Shown here: positions 6,183-11,934 of the stretch, piece by piece | How positions within the stretch are numbered: position 1 is the first letter of the stretch | Layout of the letters: each line of letters starts with the position of its first letter | Assembly: GCF_018373095.1 (NCBI RefSeq) | Contig: NZ_JAHAHT010000024.1 | Span: 1 to 21,714 of the forward strand | DNA: 21,714 nucleotides | Reading direction: 5' to 3' | Source of the DNA: Haemophilus parahaemolyticus | GTDB taxonomy: Bacteria; Pseudomonadota; Gammaproteobacteria; Enterobacterales; Pasteurellaceae | Notes under the pieces: generated by a model | Seen by the model: only the letters and a program-made list of their open reading frames with translations | Databases searched by the model: none | What the model was told of the DNA's origin: nothing | Program-made: the position numbers and the translations under genes

Positions 6183-7136
6183 ATGACAACTAAACATACC
6201 AAATTATTGATTTTAGGCTCAGGTCCTGCGGGCTATACCGCTGCAGTTTATGCTGCTCGTGCGAATTTAAACCCCGTATTAGTGACAGGGATGCAACAAG
6301 GCGGACAGCTTACCACCACCGATGAAATCGAAAACTGGCCTGGTGAGTACGAACATACCACGGGCACAGGCTTAATGGATAAAATGCTCAAACACGCGGA
6401 AAAATTTAACACTGAAATCGTGTTTGACCATATTCACACCGTTGATCTTTCTAAACGTCCATTTACTCTGCAAGGCGACATTCATACCTTCACTTGTGAT
6501 GCATTAATTATTGCAACAGGTGCGTCAGCCAAATATCTTGGCTTACCTTCAGAAGAGGCTTTCAAAGGCAGAGGCGTTTCTGCTTGTGCAACTTGTGATG
6601 GTTTCTTCTATCGCAACAAACCTGTGGCGGTGATTGGTGGCGGTAATACCGCAGTGGAAGAAGCACTATATTTAGCCAATATCGCTAGTGAAGTGCATTT
6701 AGTTCATCGCCGTGATAGCTTCCGTGCTGAAAAAATCTTGCTTGGTCGTTTAGCAAAACGTGTAGAAGAGGGAAAAATTATTCTACATACCGATCGTGCC
6801 GTGCAAGAAGTATTAGGTGATAATGCAGGCGTAACAGGTGTGCAATTAGTTTCGACTAAAGATGGTTCAATCAAAGAGATTAACATTGATGGCTTCTTTG
6901 TGGCAATTGGTCACGCACCAAATACAGCGATTTTTGAAGGACAGTTAGAACTTGATAATGGATACATCAAAGTAAAATCAGGTTTAGAAGGTAATGCTAC
7001 CGCGACTTCTGTGGAAGGGGTTTTTGCAGCAGGTGATGTGATGGATCACAACTACCGCCAAGCTATTACTTCTGCGGGCACAGGCTGTATGGCTGCCCTT
7101 GATGCAGAACGTTTCTTGGATGCTCAAGAAGGATAA
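6183..7136 (+). CDS. trxB: Thioredoxin reductase (NADPH)
   Basis: TrxB is a flavoenzyme that reduces thioredoxin with NADPH. The 317-residue protein has the FAD-binding GSGPAGYTAA at residues 12-21, ATGASAKYLGLP, the redox-active C135-A-T-C138 in SACATCDGFF, and the NADPH-binding GGGNTAVEEAL at 152-162. HRR at 175-177 contacts the NADP 2'-phosphate. Near the end, GVFAAGDVMD is the second FAD motif. The ATG follows TAAGGATAAAA, a good ribosome site. It ends 3 bases before kdsB, so the two are very probably cotranscribed. The 76-base gap after cnoX may contain its own promoter, but I see no clear boxes. Its partner thioredoxin is not in this window. Confidence 0.97.
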   Translation: MTTKHTKLLILGSGPAGYTAAVYAARANLNPVLVTGMQQGGQLTTTDEIENWPGEYEHTTGTGLMDKMLKHAEKFNTEIVFDHIHTVDLSKRPFTLQGDIHTFTCDALIIATGASAKYLGLPSEEAFKGRGVSACATCDGFFYRNKPVAVIGGGNTAVEEALYLANIASEVHLVHRRDSFRAEKILLGRLAKRVEEGKIILHTDRAVQEVLGDNAGVTGVQLVSTKDGSIKEINIDGFFVAIGHAPNTAIFEGQLELDNGYIKVKSGLEGNATATSVEGVFAAGDVMDHNYRQAITSAGTGCMAALDAERFLDAQEG

Positions 7137-7139
7137 AAA

Positions 7140-7898
7140 ATGAGCTTTACCGTTATTATTCCTGCCCGCTATGCCTCTAGTCGCTTACCTCGCAAGCCAC
7201 TAGCAGACATTGCTGGTAAACCAATGATCCAACACGTGTGGGAAAAAGCCCAACAAGCAGGTGCAAATCGAGTCATTATTGCAACTGATCACGAAGAGAT
7301 CGAACAAGTGGCAAAAACATTTGGTGCAGAAGTCTGTATGACATCAACTGAGCATAATTCAGGCACTGAACGCTTGGCAGAAGTGATTGAAAAAATGGCG
7401 ATTGCTGACGATGAAATCATTGTAAATGTGCAAGGTGATGAGCCTCTTATTCCGCCTGTTATTATTCAACAAATTGCTCAAAACCTAGCAGAAAACCAAG
7501 TCAATATGGCAACTCTTGCGGTGAAATTAGAGACCAAAGAAGAGTTATTTAATCCAAACTGCGTAAAAGTAGTAACCGATCAAAAAGGAATGGCACTTTA
7601 TTTCTCACGTGCCACCATTCCATTTGCTCGTGATTATTTCGCAGATTGTAATGACGCTTTTGTCTCAAGCCAGCCATATCTGCGTCATATTGGCATCTAT
7701 GCTTATCGAGCAAAATTTGTGAACCAATATATCCGCTGGCAACCTACAGTGCTAGAAAAATTGGAATCGTTAGAGCAACTTCGAGCGTTATGGTATGGTG
7801 AAAAAATTCATGTAGAACTTGCAAAAGAAGCACCGCAAGTGGGTGTGGATACGCTTGAGGATTTGGAAAGAGTCCGAGCAATTTTGACCGCTTGTTAG
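7140..7898 (+). CDS. kdsB: 3-deoxy-manno-octulosonate cytidylyltransferase (CMP-KDO synthetase)
   Basis: KdsB activates KDO with CTP to CMP-KDO for the inner core of lipopolysaccharide or lipooligosaccharide. The 252-residue protein begins MSFTVIIPARYASSRLPRKPL, the nucleotide-binding signature of the family. It contains ATDHEE, HNSGTERLAEV, NVQGDEPLIPP (with the metal-binding aspartate) and LYFSRATIPF. Further on are RHIGIYAYR and LEQLRALWYGEKIHV, and it ends with GVDTLEDLERVRAI. The last residues (LTAC) go slightly beyond the E. coli protein and are encoded by an uptake sequence that runs straight into the stop codon. It is coupled to trxB with a 3-base gap, and the ribosome site GAAGGATAAAAA lies within the end of trxB. 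It converges on lon with a shared terminator. Confidence 0.96.
   Translation: MSFTVIIPARYASSRLPRKPLADIAGKPMIQHVWEKAQQAGANRVIIATDHEEIEQVAKTFGAEVCMTSTEHNSGTERLAEVIEKMAIADDEIIVNVQGDEPLIPPVIIQQIAQNLAENQVNMATLAVKLETKEELFNPNCVKVVTDQKGMALYFSRATIPFARDYFADCNDAFVSSQPYLRHIGIYAYRAKFVNQYIRWQPTVLEKLESLEQLRALWYGEKIHVELAKEAPQVGVDTLEDLERVRAILTAC
7887..7895 (-). repeat. DNA uptake signal sequence, Apl type, encoding the kdsB C-terminus
   Basis: ACCGCTTGT is read in frame as Thr-Ala-Cys and is followed at once by the kdsB TAG stop. The T-rich flank (attttg) lies on the expected side. Confidence 0.85.
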
Positions 7899-7922
7899 AA
7901 AAAACTTGTAGCATGTGCATAA

Positions 7923-7958
7923 AAAATCCTCCAATATCAGTTGATATTGGAGGATTTT
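7923..7958 (+). terminator. Strong bidirectional terminator between kdsB and lon
   Basis: A perfect 17-bp inverted repeat (7923-7939 and 7942-7958) has a 2-nt centre; its GC core is tcctccaatatca. A/T runs at the stem ends give U tails in both directions. It lies 24 bases past the kdsB stop and 26 bases past the lon stop, so it can serve both convergent genes. Confidence 0.88.
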
Positions 7959-7984
7959 GTTCTATATTCTTGTTATTTTAGAGA

Positions 7985-10387
7985 TTATTGAATCGCTTTC
8001 GCTCTCGTTGTTTTCTTCACCTTCACCGCTTTGCTTGGTACAATTTCAATGCCAAGCGGTGGGTTTTCAAGGGCGATAGCCAACACCTCGTCAATGGTTT
8101 CCACGGGGTGAATAGAAAGTGCCGCTTTTGCATTCTCTGGAATCTCTTCCAAGTCTTTTTCGTTCTCTTTTGGAATGATCACGGTAGTAATGCCTCCACG
8201 ATGTGCGGCTAAAAGTTTCTCTTTTAAACCACCGATTGGTAACACTTTACCACGCAAGCTGATTTCACCTGTCATTGCCACTTCTTTACGCACAGGGTTT
8301 CCTGTGAGACTCGAAATTAACGCAGTACACATTGCAATACCTGCACTCGGACCATCTTTCGGCGTTGCACCATCTGGAACATGAACATGAATATCGCGTT
8401 TTTCGTAGAAGTCATCTGCAATGCCGAGTTTATCAGCACGTGCACGCACAACCATCATCGCCGCTTGGATAGACTCTTTCATCACGTCACCTAAAGAGCC
8501 AGTGTAAGAGAATTTACCTTTACCTGGTACAGAAGCGGTTTCAATGGTAAGCAAATCTCCTCCTACTTCTGTCCACGCCAAACCGGTTACCTCACCTACG
8601 CGGTTTTGATTATCCATTTTGCCGTAATCAAAACGTTTCACACCTAGATAATCGGTAATGTTATCTTCATTGACAGTAATAGATTTTAATTTTTTATCCA
8701 ACACTAACGCTTTTACTGCTTTACGGCAAATTTTGGCAATTTCACGCTCAAGGTTACGCACACCCGCTTCACGGGTATAGTAGCGAATAATACTCATAAT
8801 CGCCCCATCTTCGATAACCAATTCACCTTTTTTCAAGCCGTTATTTTCTTGCTGTTTCGCAATTAAATGCTCACGAGCAATGTGTAATTTTTCATCTTCG
8901 GTATAACCTGAAAGACGAATCACCTCCATACGGTCAAGCAACGCTGGCGGAATATTCATTGAGTTTGAGGTTGCCACAAACATCACATCAGACAAATCGT
9001 AATCCACTTCTAAATAGTGGTCGTTAAACGCTTTGTTTTGCTCTGGATCTAACACTTCTAATAATGCCGAAGCAGGATCGCCACGCATATCTTGTGCCAT
9101 TTTGTCTATTTCATCAAGCAAGAAGAGTGGATTTTTCACGCCTACTTTTGCCATTTTCATCATCAACGAGCCTGGCATTGAACCGATGTAAGTACGACGA
9201 TGCCCGCGAATTTCTGCTTCATCTCGTACACCACCTAACGCCATACGCACATATTTACGCCCTGTGGCATTCGCAATTGATTGACCAAGCGAAGTTTTCC
9301 CTACCCCTGGTGGACCGACCAAGCAGAGAATAGGACCTTTGAGCTTGTTCAAACGGCTTTGTACCGCAAGGTATTCCACAATGCGTTCTTTCACACGCTC
9401 TAAGCCGTAGTGATCTTTATCTAAAATCTCTTGTGCTTTGGCTAAGTCTTTTTTCACAGCTGATTTTTTGTGCCACGGCATTTGTAAAATCCAGTCGATA
9501 TAACCACGGATCACCGCCGCTTCAGAAGAACTTTGTGGCATCACTTTGAGCTTTTTGAATTCCGCTTCCGTTTTTTCCAACACATCCGCAGGTAATTTCG
9601 CTTCATTAATTTTTGCTTTCAGTTTATCTAATTCGCTCTGCTCAACATCTTCATTATTGCCGAGCTCTTTTTGGATCGCTTTGATTTGCTCATTTAGATA
9701 GTAATCGCGCTGATTTTTTTCCATCTGCTCTTTCACGCGAGCTCTAATGCGGCTATCCATTTGCATCGAATCAAGCTCAGTTGCCATTGCAATCAACAAA
9801 GCTTCGAAACGTTTGAGTAAGCTAACCTCTTCTAAGAGCTCTTGTTTTTTCGCAACAGGCGTTAAAAGATTGGCTGAAATCGTATCCACTAAGCGTTCTT
9901 GATCGCTGATTTTCTGCAATTTAACTAAAATCTCAGTAGGAATTTTTTTGTTATTTTTAACGTAATTTTCGAATTCAACAAAGGTAGTTTTTGCAAGTGC
10001 ATTTAGCTCTTCAGATTCGGCAGTATCTGTTGTGTCAATCACACTTAATTCTGCCCAAAAACCAGATTCATCATCGTGAGCTTTCTCAATTTTGGCCCGA
10101 GTCTGACCTTCCACCAACACTTTCACCGTACCATCTGGCAGATTTAACATTTGGATAATATTAGCAGTTACACCAATGTTATAAATATCGTCTAATGCCG
10201 GATTTTCATTTTGCGGATCTTTTTGGGTAACAAGAAACAGTTGCTTGTTTGCATCCATCGCAGCACGTAGTGCAAGCACCGACTTTTCACGTCCAACGAA
10301 TAATGGCATTACCATATTCGGGAACACCACTACATCACGCAGTGGCAAAAGTGGCAATGCAATAGTTTTCTTTTTTCTTGGTGCCAT
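7985..10387 (-). CDS. lon: ATP-dependent protease La (Lon)
   Basis: Lon is a hexameric AAA+ serine protease that degrades damaged and regulatory proteins. The 800-residue protein (E. coli 784) has an N-terminal substrate-binding domain (about residues 9-205, starting with LPLLPLRDVVVFP) and a helical linker with YYLNEQIKAIQKELG. The AAA+ module carries Walker A GPPGVGKT at 358-365 and Walker B LFLLDEID at 421-428. The C-terminal protease domain has the serine in KDGPSAG (S681) and the lysine at 724, 43 residues later, as in E. coli. The C-terminus is Lys-rich. The ATG at 10387 follows an AGAGAG ribosome site. Upstream is a sigma32-type promoter and a small leader hairpin. clpX/clpP, common neighbours in other bacteria, are absent here. 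Confidence 0.97.
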   Translation of the reverse strand: MAPRKKKTIALPLLPLRDVVVFPNMVMPLFVGREKSVLALRAAMDANKQLFLVTQKDPQNENPALDDIYNIGVTANIIQMLNLPDGTVKVLVEGQTRAKIEKAHDDESGFWAELSVIDTTDTAESEELNALAKTTFVEFENYVKNNKKIPTEILVKLQKISDQERLVDTISANLLTPVAKKQELLEEVSLLKRFEALLIAMATELDSMQMDSRIRARVKEQMEKNQRDYYLNEQIKAIQKELGNNEDVEQSELDKLKAKINEAKLPADVLEKTEAEFKKLKVMPQSSSEAAVIRGYIDWILQMPWHKKSAVKKDLAKAQEILDKDHYGLERVKERIVEYLAVQSRLNKLKGPILCLVGPPGVGKTSLGQSIANATGRKYVRMALGGVRDEAEIRGHRRTYIGSMPGSLMMKMAKVGVKNPLFLLDEIDKMAQDMRGDPASALLEVLDPEQNKAFNDHYLEVDYDLSDVMFVATSNSMNIPPALLDRMEVIRLSGYTEDEKLHIAREHLIAKQQENNGLKKGELVIEDGAIMSIIRYYTREAGVRNLEREIAKICRKAVKALVLDKKLKSITVNEDNITDYLGVKRFDYGKMDNQNRVGEVTGLAWTEVGGDLLTIETASVPGKGKFSYTGSLGDVMKESIQAAMMVVRARADKLGIADDFYEKRDIHVHVPDGATPKDGPSAGIAMCTALISSLTGNPVRKEVAMTGEISLRGKVLPIGGLKEKLLAAHRGGITTVIIPKENEKDLEEIPENAKAALSIHPVETIDEVLAIALENPPLGIEIVPSKAVKVKKTTRAKAIQ

Positions 10388-10404
10388 AAATTTGCTCTCT
10401 CTTT

Positions 10405-10420
10405 GACTTAAAAATAAGTC
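10405..10420 (-). other. Short hairpin in the lon leader
   Basis: gactta (10405-10410) and taagtc (10415-10420) form a 6-bp stem with a 4-nt loop. On the lon transcript this lies at or near the 5' end, 17 bases before the start codon and just ahead of the AGAGAG ribosome site. It is AU-rich and could protect the 5' end or melt with heat. Function is inferred only. Confidence 0.35.
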
Positions 10421-10423
10421 TCC

Positions 10424-10452
10424 ATTATGGGGCTTAAAAATGGAAAAACAAG
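10424..10452 (-). promoter_or_regulatory. Sigma32 (heat-shock) promoter of lon
   Basis: On the minus strand CTTGTTT (10446-10452) is followed after 13 bases by CCCCATAAT (10424-10432). The RpoH consensus is CTTGAAA, an 11-16 base spacer, then CCCCATnT, so the -10 is nearly perfect and the -35 keeps the CTTG. It is 37 bases upstream of the lon ATG. lon is a known sigma32 gene in E. coli, which fits. Confidence 0.68.
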
Positions 10453-10626
10453 GGAATTTTACGACTTTATTGAGTAAGCATCATTTTTATTTAAATTACA
10501 GTCTGTCATAGACTTGTTTTACACTATATTTTAGTTGTTTAAATAAAAGTTTTCCGTTTTGTTAATGGATTTTCGAACTTTTTTTAGGCAATTAAATATA
10601 AAATAAGGATAAAATGAATTTTTTAT
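10453..10626. other. AT-rich divergent gap between lon and the tRNA pair
   Basis: I see no protein gene of normal size here. The stretch holds AT-rich DNA with several weak TATA-like segments. It includes an AAGGAT followed by an 18-codon open frame (ATG 10614, stop 10668-10670) that runs into the tRNA promoter. Confidence 0.4.
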
Positions 10627-10654
10627 TTGACTTCATTTTGATAATCCGTAAAAT
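10627..10654 (+). promoter_or_regulatory. Promoter of the tRNA-Gly/tRNA-Cys operon
   Basis: TTGACT (10627-10632) and TAAAAT (10649-10654) are separated by 16 bases. A GC-containing stretch (gctcctcg) follows the -10, as is common for stable-RNA promoters under stringent control. The start point would be near 10661, about 25 bases before tRNA-Gly. Confidence 0.65.
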
Positions 10655-10685
10655 GCTCCTCGTTGTTTAGTACAACGCTCCAAGT

Positions 10686-10761
<76 letters not shown>

Positions 10762-10776
10762 TTTTTCTTATCTTAC

Positions 10777-10850
10777 GGCGTGTTAGCAAAGCGGTTATGC
10801 ACTGGATTGCAAATCCATGTAGCTCGGTTCGACTCCGGGACACGCCTCCA
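10777..10850 (+). tRNA. tRNA-Cys (anticodon GCA)
   Basis: This is a 74-nt cloverleaf. The acceptor is ggcgtgt paired with acacgcc, discriminator T, and encoded CCA at 10848-10850. The anticodon stem is tggat/atcca with loop ttGCAaa, and the T arm is ctcgg TTCGACT ccggg. It follows tRNA-Gly by 15 bases. In E. coli the equivalent operon (glyW-cysT-leuZ) continues with a tRNA-Leu, which is not found here; an integrase remnant lies downstream instead. I see no intrinsic terminator directly after it. Confidence 0.97.
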
Positions 10851-10886
10851 TCATTTTTATTCTCAAACACTCAATCTAGAAAAAAC

Positions 10887-10941
10887 GCTAGGAAAATTAA
10901 TAGCTTTCTGATTTACTCCGATCAGCTTTGATCGCCCTAGC
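10887..10941 (+). other. Nested inverted repeats between tRNA-Cys and the integrase remnant
   Basis: gctagg (10887-10892) pairs with cctagc (10936-10941). Inside this, gatca (10920-10924) pairs with tgatc (10929-10933). A related gctagga...aaatt block recurs near 11003-11015. The stretch could be integrase arm-binding DNA or a processing/termination structure for the tRNA transcript. I cannot tell which. Confidence 0.25.
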
Positions 10942-11019
10942 CTGTTTAAACCTCTAACAAATGGCGTATCAAATGGTAGTATGAAAAATACTGTTTGTAA
11001 TGCTAGGAGAAATTGAGCA

Positions 11020-11280
11020 ATGCCAATTATTATCAAGCCTTTAACGATAACAGAAATTAAAAATGCACCCCCCGAAAACAGCCCATTACGCGATGGTGAA
11101 GGGCTTACTTTATTCATGACACCAACATCTAAAAGATGGCGATTAGACTACAAACGCCCGATTACCAAAAAACGTACCTTTCTGACTATAGCTCCATACC
11201 CGCAAATTTCGCTTAAAGAAACGAGAGAATTATTGAATATGCGCAGGAATATAAGGTACCTAATTGGGGCAGGTATTTGA
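11020..11280 (+). pseudogene. Truncated P4-type tyrosine integrase (N-terminal arm-binding domain only)
   Basis: This 86-residue frame carries most of an Integrase_DNA-bd (DUF4102) domain: KPLTITEIKNAPPENSPLRD, then GEGLTLFMTP, KRWRLDYKRP, and IAPYPQISLKETRELL. The last block equals the family pattern LGxYPxVSLAEARE. Full integrases of this family are about 400 residues and end in a catalytic R-H-R-Y domain, which is entirely missing. The ATG is preceded by TAGGAGA. It lies 170 bases after tRNA-Cys and points away from it, the usual place for such integrases next to their tRNA attachment site. Translation stops at TGA 11278-11280 just after LIGAGI, where family members usually continue with GIDP. 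This is a non-functional remnant. Confidence 0.75.
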
Positions 11281-11359
11281 GAATACTAAACGAATTGTAG
11301 TGAATACTTCAGCGAGTTATTCGGGAGGATATGAAGATAATATGGTCTTTAAATTCTAA
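11264..11359 (+). pseudogene. Possible frameshifted continuation of the integrase remnant, or fragment of another gene
   Basis: In the +1 frame relative to the integrase remnant a short frame stays open from 11264 to a TAA at 11357-11359, and removal of one T at 11276-11278 would join the two (LIGAGI then ENTKRIVV). The peptide continues NTSASYSGGYEDNMVFKF and ends in Phe, which is not like the helical region expected after the integrase arm domain. It may instead be the 3' end of a different, possibly outer-membrane, gene joined here by deletion. A terminator follows at 11394. I do not recognise it. Confidence 0.3.
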
Positions 11360-11393
11360 GAAGCTGTAACATTATTTCACTATATGAAAAAAA

Positions 11394-11421
11394 CGAGATG
11401 AATAATTTATCTCGCTTTTTT
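11394..11421 (+). terminator. Rho-independent terminator after the integrase remnant
   Basis: cgagatgaa (11394-11402) pairs with tttatctcg (11406-11414), including one G-U pair, and is followed by c and six T. It lies 35 bases after the stop of the short frame ending at 11359. Confidence 0.75.
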
Positions 11422-11514
11422 GTTGCGGTTATGTTACTCGGGTTAATCTCTTCAATCGTCTTATAACTAGATTTATCAATAAGTAATTGAGCTGCCGTTA
11501 CAAGTGTAGATTAG

Positions 11515-11682
11515 TTAAATCCCTCGTTCAAGTTTAAGTTGTAAAAAAGCCTTTTGAAGGTCATCAAAAGACTGGAATAATGCACGGTAAAATGCCGTTA
11601 AATTCGATTTTTGCCGAAATTGCATCAAATTGTATGAAAGAACCAAGATGGTAACGTTGATAAAGCTCGCTATCCTTTCCAT
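11515..11682 (-). CDS. Small uncharacterised open frame, perhaps a gene remnant
   Basis: A 55-residue frame starts at ATG 11682, preceded by AAAGGACGAGAG, and stops at 11515-11517. It encodes a hydrophobic N-terminal half (ASFINVTILVLSYNLMQF) and an amphipathic helix-like C-terminal half (FDDLQKAFLQLKLERGI). In the same frame, upstream of a single TAA at 11701-11703, another 22 codons are open from a GTG at 11769 (with an AAGGATTG upstream). The two could once have been one gene. I do not recognise the family. It sits in the integrase scar, so a fragment of mobile-element cargo is possible. It could also be a chance frame in AT-rich DNA. Confidence 0.25.
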   Translation of the reverse strand: MERIASFINVTILVLSYNLMQFRQKSNLTAFYRALFQSFDDLQKAFLQLKLERGI

Positions 11683-11777
11683 CTCTCGTCCTTTTGTACC
11701 TTAATGTAAATTTATAATACGTTCAATACCAGAGACTGTTTTAACCAGTTCGGTAACAGCTAATCGCACTATCTTTC

Positions 11778-11807
11778 AATCCTTAGTCTTACGGCTAGGG
11801 ATTTTTT
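11778..11807 (+). terminator. Hairpin with T tract, terminator-like
   Basis: aatccttag (11778-11786) pairs with ctagggatt (11795-11803) with one G-U pair and an 8-nt loop, followed by T to 11807. No plus-strand gene precedes it closely, so the transcript it would end is unknown. Confidence 0.5.
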
Positions 11808-11882
11808 GTGTCTAATTTTAAAACAAGGGGCATAATAAATGACTCTACCTTATATGCTTTTACTATACCTACAAAAAATTAG

Positions 11883-11910
11883 CCGCTTGTAGAATAGATC
11901 ATACAAGCGG
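11883..11910 (-). terminator. fabB terminator made from an inverted pair of uptake sequences
   Basis: ccgcttgta (11883-11891) and tacaagcgg (11902-11910) form a perfect 9-bp stem with a 10-nt loop. T-rich runs lie on both outer sides (gattttttt-like on the plus strand, aatttttt on the minus). It lies 24 bases past the fabB stop. Paired uptake sequences used as terminators are known in Pasteurellaceae. Confidence 0.8.
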
Positions 11911-11911
11911 T
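11903..11911 (+). repeat. DNA uptake signal sequence, Apl type
   Basis: Exact ACAAGCGGT. It is the right arm of the inverted pair; the left arm on the opposite strand reads ACAAGCGGC, one mismatch from the core. Confidence 0.85.
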
Positions 11912-11934
11912 TGATTTTTTATTAGGACTTAACT

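Larger units (their letters stand above)
11422..11934. other. Gene-poor stretch with decayed coding traces
   Basis: About 510 bases lack any gene I recognise. It contains a 55-codon minus-strand frame (11515-11682, listed separately), a hairpin at 11778-11807, and an inverted uptake-sequence pair at 11883-11910. The minus-strand reading of about 11430-11510 is also open with normal-looking composition in another frame, as expected of a degraded gene. No attachment-site copy of the tRNA-Cys 3' end is visible. Confidence 0.4.
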
